From assembly GCA_947476515.1 (NCBI GenBank), contig CANJQZ010000010.1, positions 1 through 20,794 of the forward strand: a stretch of DNA of 20,794 nucleotides. The letters run 5' to 3'. Below are positions 1-7,608 of this stretch, piece by piece. The DNA comes from Flavobacteriales bacterium. Its GTDB lineage: Bacteria > Bacteroidota > Bacteroidia > Flavobacteriales_D > Crocinitomicaceae. Within the stretch, counting starts at the first letter, position 1; every line of letters starts with the position of its first letter. A program made the translations under genes and the position numbers. A model generated the notes under the pieces. It was not told the origin of the DNA. It did not search any database and saw only the letters and a program-made list of their open reading frames with translations.

Positions 1-464
1 CCAAGTGTAACTTCCCAAGAAAGGATTTGCAAAGGAATTTTTAATGAAACCTCCGAAGGATATCCAGCAGATAATTTTAAATTTTCTTTATTGATACTTT
101 CACCATTTGATTGATTTCCTATAAAAATCTCAAAATATGGCAAGCGAGAAACTTGAAAATTTTCCTCCTTAATCAAAACATCTTTTTTATCACGAATTTG
201 TAATTGAACTTTCGTAAAACCTTTGTCCGGTGTGATGTTGTACTTCAAATGCTCTGTATCACTATTTGTTAATTTCTCTAATTGGCAATTGACACAAGAA
301 ACAACCAGATCTTTGGCATCCATTCCAATTGCTGGTAAAATAGTAAAAGTGTTTACAAAACCAAGATATATAGCATAAGGAGATTCTCTATCATCAAAAT
401 GAATTGTTTGAGCTGAACAGAAAATTGGTAATGTAAAACTAAGAATTACAGCTATTTTTTTCAT
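1..464 (-). CDS. Secreted protein with GldM-like C-terminal domains (3' end cut by window edge)
   Basis: The reading frame starts at the ATG on the minus strand at 464 and runs off the left edge, so about 154 residues are visible and the C-terminus is missing. It begins with a signal peptide (MKKIAVILSFTLPIFCSAQ, cleavage likely after the SAQ). The rest resembles the paired C-terminal beta domains of GldM, the T9SS motor/periplasmic shaft protein. A first domain contains AIYLGFVNTFTI and LVVSC and ends with a strand reading NFQVSRLP. A second domain then begins with FEIFIGNQSNG, as in the GldM linker 'F-RVKRVPDP-A-I-G'. Unlike true GldM (about 500 residues with an N-terminal membrane helix and coiled coil), the GldM-like domain follows directly after the signal peptide, so this is a stand-alone paralogue, not the motor protein. 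The role is unknown. The resemblance is by eye and the family call is moderate. Confidence 0.6.
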   Translation of the reverse strand, partial: MKKIAVILSFTLPIFCSAQTIHFDDRESPYAIYLGFVNTFTILPAIGMDAKDLVVSCVNCQLEKLTNSDTEHLKYNITPDKGFTKVQLQIRDKKDVLIKEENFQVSRLPYFEIFIGNQSNGESINKENLKLSAGYPSEVSLKIPLQILSWEVTL

Positions 465-516
465 GACGTTGATTATTAAGTAAATATTATATCAATACTT
501 GACTAAACTTCGGTAA

Positions 517-524
517 TATTTTTG
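517..524 (+). promoter_or_regulatory. Possible -7 promoter element for the VWA gene
   Basis: The octamer TATTTTTG fits the Bacteroidota -7 consensus TAnnTTTG. A TTG lies 15 bases upstream (499-501), somewhat closer than the usual -33 spacing. It would give a leader of about 130 bases before the ATG at 661. The divergent spacer 465-660 holds no other convincing signal. Confidence 0.3.
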
Positions 525-660
525 TTCTTTCCTAATTTATTTTGATCGTGGAAAAATAGTATTAATGCATCCTTTAAACGTTCCTTATTTGAACGAATTC
601 AAATACTAATTGTATAGCGCTAAGTTCAATGAATAGAAAAAAATAATAAAAGTCCTACTT

Positions 661-2565
661 ATGAAAAACCTGATACTCATTTGTTTTATAGTTGCAACCG
701 AACCGCTTGTTGCTCAAGCAAATTTCCAAGGAAATGTTTATGAAATGAAATCCAAAAACACGCTCAACAATGTGAAGTTGATGGTAGTTGAAGAAAGTGA
801 CACTACATATGTTGTTCCGGATGAAAAAGGAAATTTTGATTTCAAAACAAAACCTGGTCGCGTAAAAGTTTTCGCAATTGCTGATGGGTATATTTCTGAA
901 TTAAATTCTATCAATGCTGGTGACGGTTCAAAAAACATAATGAACATTGGATTAGTTGAAGAGAAAATGATTTCTGAATTGGAAGTAAGAGGAACTCGCT
1001 CGAGTGGCCATGCCGCGAAATCTTATAGTGCACCTGAAAGCAAAAGTGAATTAAGCGAAATTACAATTCGCAGTGAAGGGAGTGAAACAGTTACTTATTC
1101 GTGGACAACAGATTCTGAAGGAATATCTAAAGATGATATTAGTGATCATGGTGGAGGGACAAACACAATAAAAATAGGCGTTTTAACAGCTGGAGAAGTA
1201 AATGATTTTGCAAAATGGGGTTTATGGAACGATTTAAATAAGAACGAATTTGCTGCATATTCGGGGATATGGAAAAGCAATAAAAAAGAACGGTTTTGTA
1301 TACAATTGACTTTACCTTCTGGCATGCCGGTTATTGATGCAGAGGTGCAATTAACTGACGCTTCAGGTTCTGTCATTTGGAGTGCAAGAACAGATAATAC
1401 TGGGAAAGCAGAATTATGGGACGCTAATTTTGATCAAGCAAATTTGAACAAATATGCTATAAACACTGCGAAAGGAGATTTTAAAGAATCGTTTAAAAAT
1501 CTTCATTCATTTTCTAAAGGAGTAAATAGTTTTAAGATTGATATTCCTTGCACCGTTTCAGATCAACTTGATATCGCTTTCGTAGTTGATGCAACTGGAA
1601 GTATGGGTGATGAAATCAATTATTTAAAAATGGATTTAGATAATGTAATTTCTTCAATTGCTGATGAAAACAAGCATATCAATGTTCGAATGGCAAGCGT
1701 ATTTTACAGAGACAATGGAGATGATTATGTTACAGTTGAATCGCCTTTTAGCTCAAGTATTGATTTAGTGAAAAGTTTTATCAATGCGAATGAAGCTGGC
1801 GGCGGTGGCGATTATCCAGAAGCGGCTGACGAAGCGTTGATGGCTGCATTGAAAAATTTAAACTGGAGTACTTCTGCTAGAGCACGCATCTTATTTTGGG
1901 TATTGGATGCTCCTCCTCATAAGGCAGAAGAAAACTTGCAACGCTTAATGGATGTTTCTCAGTTAGCTGCTAAAATGGGAATTAGAATCATCCCGGTAGG
2001 TTGTTCTGGAATCGATAAATCAACTGAATTTTTGTGCAGATCAATTGCTCTTGCAACAAATGGAACGTATACATTCTTAACAAATCACAGTGGCGTCGGC
2101 GGAACGCACATTGAACCAAGCACAGACGGTTACAAGGTGGAATCATTTAGAGAGATTTTAGTTCGTATTGCGCGTTTAATGAGTATCACTCCTGATTGCG
2201 AAGAATTTATTTCTCCCGAACAAATCGTTCTTATTGACACCAATTTATTGATGATTAATCCTTATGGCATTAGAGATTCTTTGCATGCAAATCAACCATT
2301 AGACACCAATAGAATTGTTCCTTCCTTGGGAATCCAAATGTTGCTCTACCCTAACCCAACGAATGGTATTTTTCATATACGAAGTCCAAAAGAAATCACA
2401 GAAGTTTTTATTACGGATGTAAATGGTAAGATTTTGGAGCAAGTGTTGTTAGATGTTGACAGAGAAACAACTTGCGACATTGGAAGATACAGTAATGGCG
2501 TTTATTTTGTGAACTATTTTAACGGACAACGTTGGTGTTGCTCGAGAGTGGTAATGCAACAATAA
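661..2565 (+). CDS. Secreted von Willebrand factor A domain protein with T9SS type A sorting domain
   Basis: A 634-residue exported protein. A signal peptide covers about residues 1-19. Residues 20-100 look like a carboxypeptidase-regulatory-like beta sandwich (FQGNVYEMKSK through PGRVKVFAIADGY). A second beta module of the same kind lies near 215-255 (IDAEVQLTDASG...DNTGKAEL). The VWA domain runs from about 302 to 500. Its metal-ion-dependent adhesion site is DATGS at 310-314, with a further candidate ligand at D416 (WVLDAPP) and a Gly-rich GGGGDYPEA segment. The end, 561-634, is a T9SS type A sorting domain starting LLYPNPTNG, which implies secretion across the outer membrane and probable surface attachment or release. 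VWA domains usually bind protein ligands; no partner is visible here. The ATG at 661 fits the signal peptide. Immediately after its stop lies a decayed OmpA C-terminus. Confidence 0.85.
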   Translation: MKNLILICFIVATEPLVAQANFQGNVYEMKSKNTLNNVKLMVVEESDTTYVVPDEKGNFDFKTKPGRVKVFAIADGYISELNSINAGDGSKNIMNIGLVEEKMISELEVRGTRSSGHAAKSYSAPESKSELSEITIRSEGSETVTYSWTTDSEGISKDDISDHGGGTNTIKIGVLTAGEVNDFAKWGLWNDLNKNEFAAYSGIWKSNKKERFCIQLTLPSGMPVIDAEVQLTDASGSVIWSARTDNTGKAELWDANFDQANLNKYAINTAKGDFKESFKNLHSFSKGVNSFKIDIPCTVSDQLDIAFVVDATGSMGDEINYLKMDLDNVISSIADENKHINVRMASVFYRDNGDDYVTVESPFSSSIDLVKSFINANEAGGGGDYPEAADEALMAALKNLNWSTSARARILFWVLDAPPHKAEENLQRLMDVSQLAAKMGIRIIPVGCSGIDKSTEFLCRSIALATNGTYTFLTNHSGVGGTHIEPSTDGYKVESFREILVRIARLMSITPDCEEFISPEQIVLIDTNLLMINPYGIRDSLHANQPLDTNRIVPSLGIQMLLYPNPTNGIFHIRSPKEITEVFITDVNGKILEQVLLDVDRETTCDIGRYSNGVYFVNYFNGQRWCCSRVVMQQ

Positions 2566-2571
2566 AATAAA

Positions 2572-2783
2572 AATTTATCACTTGCTGACCGATGTTCTAA
2601 AGTGTCCACATCTTGCATCAAAGAAAGTATATTAAAGCCGAATCGTCTTTACAGAAAAGGATAAAGCGAATCGAAAGTTGTAAGCGACTCCATTGTGTAT
2701 TAGAAGGAAACGAAAAGTCTTATTGTTGCGAAGAAGAATGCCTTGCGAGTCGTCGCAGAGAATTTCGTATTGTAAAAATTTAA
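2572..2783 (+). pseudogene. Decayed C-terminus of an OmpA-family gene
   Basis: Translating from 2581 gives, without gaps, a match to the last 65 residues of the neighbouring OmpA protein (its residues 720-784). For example RLYRKG*SESKVV here aligns with RIYGKGYGESKLI, with a TAA (2662-2664) exactly where the tyrosine codon should be. The match changes frame near 2694 and ends in frame with CCEEECLASRRREFRIVKI against CSTEEHQLNRRTEFRIVKK, followed by TAA at 2781-2783. By my count 15 of 38 residues match before the shift and 11 of 19 in the tail. No N-terminal part survives; the fragment abuts the stop of the VWA gene. It cannot be expressed as a protein. It is a distinct, diverged paralogue rather than a recent copy of the intact gene. 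Confidence 0.8.
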
Positions 2784-2786
2784 ACT

Positions 2787-2794
2787 TACATTTG
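2787..2794 (+). promoter_or_regulatory. Predicted -7 promoter element of the OmpA gene
   Basis: TACATTTG matches TAnnTTTG exactly, 43 bases before the ATG at 2838. A possible -33 element (TTTC at 2763-2766, spacing 20, or TTG at 2770-2772, spacing 14) falls inside the decayed OmpA tail, so the remnant may be kept as promoter DNA. Confidence 0.5.
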
Positions 2795-2837
2795 CACATA
2801 TTTAGTAATTCAAAACCAACAAGATACCTTTATTGAT

Positions 2838-5192
2838 ATGAAACCACGTTTAATACTCTTTTTTTCCTTATTGACATCTTTAAGCTCATTTTCGCAATTA
2901 ACCGACAATCAAGTCAAAGAATTGATTCAAACTTCAAATGAAGATAAACTTTTGAGTGAAAACTCCCGAATGATGGTAGAAGGAAGTTTTTTTCATGCCG
3001 AGATGATTACTGACAAATTGTTGACTTTTCAACCAGAAAGCCCGAATTACAACTATCGAAAAGGATTTTTAGCATTAGAAATTAGAAAAGATTACAAAGC
3101 TGCAATTCCATTTTTAACTAAAGCAATTACAAATACAAAACCTCATTATGATGCGTTCAACACCAATGAGCAAAGTGCGCCAGCTGATGCCTTTTATCAT
3201 TTAGGTAATGCATATCAATTAAGTGGCGATTTAGAAAAGGCAACCGAGTATTATAAAGCATTTCTCACGAATTCAAACGGTAAATCGGAAACGATTACGC
3301 TTGCTAAACTGAAAATCACCCAATGTGAAAATGCACAGAAAGCAATTGCAGCGCCTGGTAATGTTGTGTTGAAAAATTTAGGCGTTTCCGTTAATACTAT
3401 TTACCCGGATTATTCACCTGTTATTTCGTTGGATGGTTCAGCTTTGTATTTCACTTCAAGAAGACCATGGGAAAACAACTCAACTGAGAATTTTCGCGAT
3501 CCTGCAATTAATCAATATCCGGAAGATGTTTATGTAAGTTATTTGGATTATGACTTGACTTGGACTGCAGCAATGAAATTGGATTTTTGCTTACCGAAAA
3601 GAAACGAAGCAACAATAGCGGTTAGTTCTGACGAAAGAAGAATTTACTTGTACGAAGATTCTACAGGCTCTGGTGATATTTATTACTCTGATTTCTACGC
3701 AGCTAAATTCAATGATATAAAAGCTTTAAATATTACTGGTTTAAATAGTGAGTTTTGGGAAACACATTGTATGATGAGTCATGATGGTTCACGCTTGTTT
3801 TTCTCTTCTGATCGTCCAGGTGGATTTGGAAGCAGAGATTTATACGTCATTAAAAAAACAGGCGATACTACTTGGTCCGCACCAATAAACCTAGGTGATA
3901 AAATTAATACTGCTTTCGACGAAGATGCGCCGTTTGTTTCTATTGACAATAAAATGCTTTATTTCTCATCAAACGGTGAGAAAAGTATTGGAGGATTTGA
4001 TATCATGAATGCTGATTTGTTGGATAATGGAACATGGTCAGAATCACGAAATTTAGGATTCCCTTTTAACTCAACAAATGACGACATTTATTATACTACT
4101 ACAATTGATGGTTTAAGAGGTTACTTAACTTCATTCAGAGGCGACGGTTATGGTGAAAAGGACATATATGAAATCAACAATGATTATTTAGGGGTTAAAA
4201 GCCTTGCTGTATTAAAAGGTTTAATACGAAACTATGATAATTCACCTTTACCTGAAGATTTTCCAGTTGCAATGACATTGAAATGTAAAGATTGTGGGGA
4301 TGAAGCTTTGTCAAGAACAATCTATCCACGTTTGAAAGATGGTATTTTCATTACAAATTTACAAGCTTGTAAAACATATACACTTGCCTATGTAAATGCA
4401 AATGATAACGTCAACATGTATGAGGAAGATTTTAAAACAGAATGTACAGATCAATACCAAGAAATTAATAAGGAAGTAATTCTTAACGCTATAAAAGGAA
4501 CAATTACACCTGTTAAAAACTATGTTATTGAAGGTGTTGTTGCTGACAAAGGAACAAAAGCAATTCTTCCAAATTCTAAAGTTGAAGTCATTGATTTAAG
4601 AACGAACAAAGTTGTAGAAACTGTTTACGCAGACGCGAATGGTAACTTTAAGTTGAAACCATTGCCAAATCGTTTCTTTGGTGAGCCTTTGGATGTTCAA
4701 TTAAAAGTTTCCAAAGAAGATTACATTGCGCAAACATTGGATTTAACTCAAAAGCTTGGGACAGATGAGAAAATAAAAGTTACAATTGATTTGAATAAAT
4801 CTGAAATTGGAACTGATCTTGCTAGTCTTTATGGAATCAAAAATATTTACTTTGATTTTGACAAAGCAAACATTCGCAATGATGCTAAACGCGATCTAGA
4901 CAAAATTGTTAAAGTCATGAATGATAATCCAACAATGGAAATAGAACTTGGTTCCCATACAGATTGTAGAGGATCAGTAATTTACAATGAGGATTTATCA
5001 AGTCGTCGTGCTAAGTCATCGGCAGATTATATTAAATCACGTATCACTAATCCTTCTCGCATCTATGGAAAAGGATATGGAGAAAGTAAATTGATTAATA
5101 AATGTGAATGTGAGGGGATTACTGAATCTACATGTTCTACTGAGGAACATCAGTTAAATCGAAGAACAGAATTTAGAATCGTTAAGAAATAA
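2838..5192 (+). CDS. OmpA-family outer-membrane lattice protein with TPR and PD40 repeats
   Basis: 784 residues. Domains in order: signal peptide (1-19, ending SSFSQ); a tetratricopeptide region including AFYHLGNAYQLSGDLEKA (118-135); a PD40/WD40-like beta propeller, about 180-450, with recurrent blades such as LYFTSRRP, LFFSSDRPGG and LYFSSNGEK; a carboxypeptidase-regulatory-like domain near 565-650; and an OmpA C-terminal peptidoglycan-binding domain, 670-784. The last contains IYFDFDKANI and SHTDCRGS..YNEDLSSRRA, whose Asp and Arg bind the diaminopimelate of peptidoglycan. The same layout is found in PorE, the peptidoglycan-linked T9SS component, and in other flavobacterial OmpA-like proteins. 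Which paralogue this is cannot be told here. It probably tethers an outer-membrane or periplasmic complex to the cell wall. It stands alone between its own promoter and a strong terminator, flanked on both sides by degraded relatives. Confidence 0.9.
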   Translation: MKPRLILFFSLLTSLSSFSQLTDNQVKELIQTSNEDKLLSENSRMMVEGSFFHAEMITDKLLTFQPESPNYNYRKGFLALEIRKDYKAAIPFLTKAITNTKPHYDAFNTNEQSAPADAFYHLGNAYQLSGDLEKATEYYKAFLTNSNGKSETITLAKLKITQCENAQKAIAAPGNVVLKNLGVSVNTIYPDYSPVISLDGSALYFTSRRPWENNSTENFRDPAINQYPEDVYVSYLDYDLTWTAAMKLDFCLPKRNEATIAVSSDERRIYLYEDSTGSGDIYYSDFYAAKFNDIKALNITGLNSEFWETHCMMSHDGSRLFFSSDRPGGFGSRDLYVIKKTGDTTWSAPINLGDKINTAFDEDAPFVSIDNKMLYFSSNGEKSIGGFDIMNADLLDNGTWSESRNLGFPFNSTNDDIYYTTTIDGLRGYLTSFRGDGYGEKDIYEINNDYLGVKSLAVLKGLIRNYDNSPLPEDFPVAMTLKCKDCGDEALSRTIYPRLKDGIFITNLQACKTYTLAYVNANDNVNMYEEDFKTECTDQYQEINKEVILNAIKGTITPVKNYVIEGVVADKGTKAILPNSKVEVIDLRTNKVVETVYADANGNFKLKPLPNRFFGEPLDVQLKVSKEDYIAQTLDLTQKLGTDEKIKVTIDLNKSEIGTDLASLYGIKNIYFDFDKANIRNDAKRDLDKIVKVMNDNPTMEIELGSHTDCRGSVIYNEDLSSRRAKSSADYIKSRITNPSRIYGKGYGESKLINKCECEGITESTCSTEEHQLNRRTEFRIVKK

Positions 5193-5195
5193 GTT

Positions 5196-5226
5196 AAAAA
5201 AGTCCGATCTTGTATCGGACTTTTTT
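5196..5226 (+). terminator. Rho-independent terminator after the OmpA gene
   Basis: Inverted repeat AGTCCGAT - CTTGT - ATCGGACT (5201-5221), flanked by A5 and T6 runs that extend the stem. It begins four bases after the stop codon. The A/T flanks would let it act on both strands, so it could also stop accD transcription arriving from the right. Confidence 0.9.
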
Positions 5227-5233
5227 ATTTGCT

Positions 5234-5440
5234 TTAAACTCAAGTTCAAAAACGATATCCATCAACAAATACCTAACCGGAGGACATTAATGCAGGTTAC
5301 TTTCGAATGATTCTACCTGTAACAATCCAAAACGATTAGAATTTTGTGGAACACAGCGCAATATAGTCGTAAGCACCGACGAACTAAGAATCTATTAGTA
5401 TGAAAATATTACAGGTTCTAAAGATGTTTTTTTTAGATTT
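5234..5440 (+). pseudogene. Decayed internal fragment of a second OmpA/PD40-family gene
   Basis: One plus-strand frame across this spacer matches residues about 214-286 (PD40 region) of the intact OmpA protein upstream. The clearest stretch is DELRIY*YENITGSKDVFF against DERRIYLYEDSTGSGDIYY, 11 of 19 identical, with a TAG (5396-5398) at the leucine position. Before it, DSTCNNPKRLEFC aligns ungapped with DLTWTAAMKLDFC, and SINKY with AINQY. Another stop (TAA) lies at 5288-5290, and a three-codon gap follows EFCGTQRN. Both the start and the rest of the gene are gone; the piece ends against the 3' end of accD. The family assignment is firm because the two stops leave the flanking similarity in register. 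Confidence 0.75.
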
Positions 5441-5458
5441 CCCTGTAAACAAATGCCA

Positions 5459-6307
5459 TTAGTTTTTGAATAACTTCAGTGATAACGCTAATGTTTCTTT
5501 CAATTTAGTTCGATCAACAATGTAATCTAAGAATCCGTGTTCTAACACAAATTCTGAAGTTTGAAATCCTTCAGGCAAATCGCGACCAATTGTTTCTTTG
5601 ACTACTCGTGGTCCTGCAAATGCAATTAAGGCATCTGGCTCAGCAATATTGATATCTCCCAACATGGCAAAAGAAGCCGTTACACCACCCGTTGTTGGAT
5701 CTGTTAAAAAGGAGATGTATGGTAATTTATGTTCAGCTAATTGACCTAGTTTACCAGAAACTTTTGCCATTTGCATCAATGAATAACCTGCTTCCATCAT
5801 TCTTGCTCCACCTGATTTAGAAATGATCATAAACGGTGATTTGATTTTGATTGCCTCGTCAATAGCACGTGCAATTTTTTCTCCCATTACAGAACCCAAA
5901 GATCCACCAATAAAAGAGAAATCCATCGCTGCAACAACAAATTCATTTCCGTCTAAATTACCTTTTGCAGTTCTTATTGCATCAAATAATCCCGTGTTTT
6001 TCTGTGTTGCTTTAACTCGCTCTACATATTTTTTCGTGTCTTCAAAATGCAAAGGATCACCAGAAGTTAATTTCTTATCAAGCTCTGTGTATTTTCCATC
6101 ATCAAATAAAATTTGAAAATATTCTTCAGAACCGATACGTTCATGATGAGAACAACGATCACACACAAAAGAATTTTTCTCTAAATCATCCGCTGTAAAT
6201 AATGTTTTACAATTCGAACATTTTGACCACAAACCTTCTGGTGTTTCTTTTTTCTCTTTTGTAGAAGTTGTAATTCCTTCTTTTTTTCTATTAAACCAAC
6301 TACTCAT
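5459..6307 (-). CDS. accD: Acetyl-CoA carboxylase carboxyltransferase subunit beta
   Basis: 282 residues, the normal length for AccD. With AccA it transfers the carboxyl group from carboxybiotin to acetyl-CoA, giving malonyl-CoA for fatty acid synthesis in the cytosol. The N-terminal zinc ribbon has its four cysteines at 30, 33, 49 and 52 (CSNC...CDRC). The crotonase-fold carboxyltransferase domain follows, with SGGARMMEAGYSLMQMAK and the glycine-rich DPTTGGVTASFAMLGD segment. The start MSSWFNRKKEG is typical. It lies 42 bases downstream of fbaA on the same strand, with no terminator seen between, so co-transcription is likely. Nothing is missing or unusual. Confidence 0.97.
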   Translation of the reverse strand: MSSWFNRKKEGITTSTKEKKETPEGLWSKCSNCKTLFTADDLEKNSFVCDRCSHHERIGSEEYFQILFDDGKYTELDKKLTSGDPLHFEDTKKYVERVKATQKNTGLFDAIRTAKGNLDGNEFVVAAMDFSFIGGSLGSVMGEKIARAIDEAIKIKSPFMIISKSGGARMMEAGYSLMQMAKVSGKLGQLAEHKLPYISFLTDPTTGGVTASFAMLGDINIAEPDALIAFAGPRVVKETIGRDLPEGFQTSEFVLEHGFLDYIVDRTKLKETLALSLKLFKN

Positions 6308-6349
6308 ATTCTATAATTTTTGGAATTTGGAATTCAGTATTAAGAATTC

Positions 6350-7417
6350 TTATAATGTGTTAATATTGTTTAGATCCTCAAAAGCTTGAACAAGTCGATC
6401 AATGAAAGTTACTTCACCTTCACGCAACCATTTACGAGGATCATAATACTTCTTATTTGGTTTGTCTGAACCTTCTGGATTACCTATTTGTGCACGTAAG
6501 TAATCAATTTTATTGACCATATAATCTCTGATACCTTCTGTAAATGCAAATTGTAAATCAGTATCAATATTCATTTTAATTACACCATAACCAATTGCTT
6601 CACGAATTTCTTCAACAGTTGAACCAGAACCACCATGAAATACGAAATCAACTGGATTATGACCCGTATTAAATTTCTCTTGAACGTAATTTTGAGAATT
6701 CAATAAAATCTTCGGAGTCAATTTCACATTTCCAGGCTTGTAAACTCCGTGAACATTTCCAAAAGCAGCAGCAATTGTAAATTTATCCGAAACTTTCATA
6801 AGTTCTTCATATGCGTATGCTACTTCATTTGGTTGCGTATACAATTTTGAACTATCAACGTCTGAATTATCAACACCATCCTCTTCACCACCAGTGATAC
6901 CCAATTCAATTTCTAATGTCATACCCATTTTACTCATGCGAGCAAGGTATTTTTTACAAATTTCTATATTCTCTTCAATCGGCTCTTCCGATAAATCTAA
7001 CATGTGTGAGCTATATAAAGGCTTTCCTGTTTCTTTAAAAAACACTTCACTTGCATCTAATAATCCGTCAATCCATGGGAGTAAATTTTTCGCACAGTGA
7101 TCTGTGTGTAAAATAACCGTTGCTCCATATGCTTCTGCCAATGTGTGAATATGCTTCGCTCCTGCTATACCACCAGCAATTGCCGCTTTTTCATCAACAT
7201 TTGATAAACCTTTACCAGCATTGAAATGCGCTCCACCATTTGAAAATTGAATAATTACTGGCGCATTAACTTTGGCCGCAGTTTCTAAAACAGCATTAAT
7301 TGTGCATGACCCTGTAACATTCACAGCGGGTAAGGCAAAACCTTTTTCCTTTGCGTATTTAAATATATTTTGAACTTCGTCGCCTGTAGCTACTCCTGGT
7401 TTAATCGAATGATTCAT
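6350..7417 (-). CDS. fbaA: Class II fructose-bisphosphate aldolase
   Basis: 355 residues, the usual length of the FbaA-type (class IIA) enzyme. It cleaves fructose 1,6-bisphosphate to dihydroxyacetone phosphate and glyceraldehyde 3-phosphate, and catalyses the reverse condensation in gluconeogenesis. Visible active-site signatures are HTDHC (D106 catalytic, H107 zinc ligand), MTLEIELG with a glutamate near 169-171, NVHG (H223) and FVFHGGSGS (H261, zinc ligand and phosphate loop). KMNIDTD near the C-terminus is the substrate-phosphate region. The ATG at 7417 is preceded by a good -7 element. It is the first gene of a probable fbaA-accD transcript. Confidence 0.97.
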   Translation of the reverse strand: MNHSIKPGVATGDEVQNIFKYAKEKGFALPAVNVTGSCTINAVLETAAKVNAPVIIQFSNGGAHFNAGKGLSNVDEKAAIAGGIAGAKHIHTLAEAYGATVILHTDHCAKNLLPWIDGLLDASEVFFKETGKPLYSSHMLDLSEEPIEENIEICKKYLARMSKMGMTLEIELGITGGEEDGVDNSDVDSSKLYTQPNEVAYAYEELMKVSDKFTIAAAFGNVHGVYKPGNVKLTPKILLNSQNYVQEKFNTGHNPVDFVFHGGSGSTVEEIREAIGYGVIKMNIDTDLQFAFTEGIRDYMVNKIDYLRAQIGNPEGSDKPNKKYYDPRKWLREGEVTFIDRLVQAFEDLNNINTL

Positions 7418-7436
7418 ATTTCACGTTTTCAGTATG

Positions 7437-7444
7437 CGAAAGTA
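7437..7444 (-). promoter_or_regulatory. Predicted -7 promoter element of fbaA-accD
   Basis: On the minus strand the octamer reads TACTTTCG, one mismatch from TAnnTTTG, 19 bases before the fbaA ATG. No strong -33 TTTG is present; an AT-rich tract occupies that position. Confidence 0.4.
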
Positions 7445-7543
7445 CTATTTAATAGCTTTAAAACATAAATTATTACTGTTCTTTTTTTGTGTGAAATATT
7501 TTTAATTTCAAGAAAAATTGAATTTTAAATCACTTAGATTTAG

Positions 7544-7551
7544 TAAATTTG
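7544..7551 (+). promoter_or_regulatory. Predicted -7 promoter element of the PcrA/UvrD helicase
   Basis: TAAATTTG, an exact TAnnTTTG, with a TTG at 7518-7520 (spacing 23). Transcription would begin near 7557-7560, which excludes the in-frame TTG at 7549 as a start codon and supports the ATG at 7609. Confidence 0.55.
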
Positions 7552-7608
7552 TTAGCTTTTAAATCGGTATTTCTAAGTAAGAGTCAACATCATAAAAAGG
7601 GAATTTCC

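Noticed and set aside
5823..6116. Open frame of 97 codons on the plus strand within accD
   Set aside because: It is antisense to a well-supported AccD coding sequence; composition is that of a shadow frame.
7549..7608. Twenty-codon N-terminal extension of the helicase from a TTG
   Set aside because: The TTG is part of the TAAATTTG promoter box, so it would not be on the transcript; the ATG at 7609 gives the family N-terminus.
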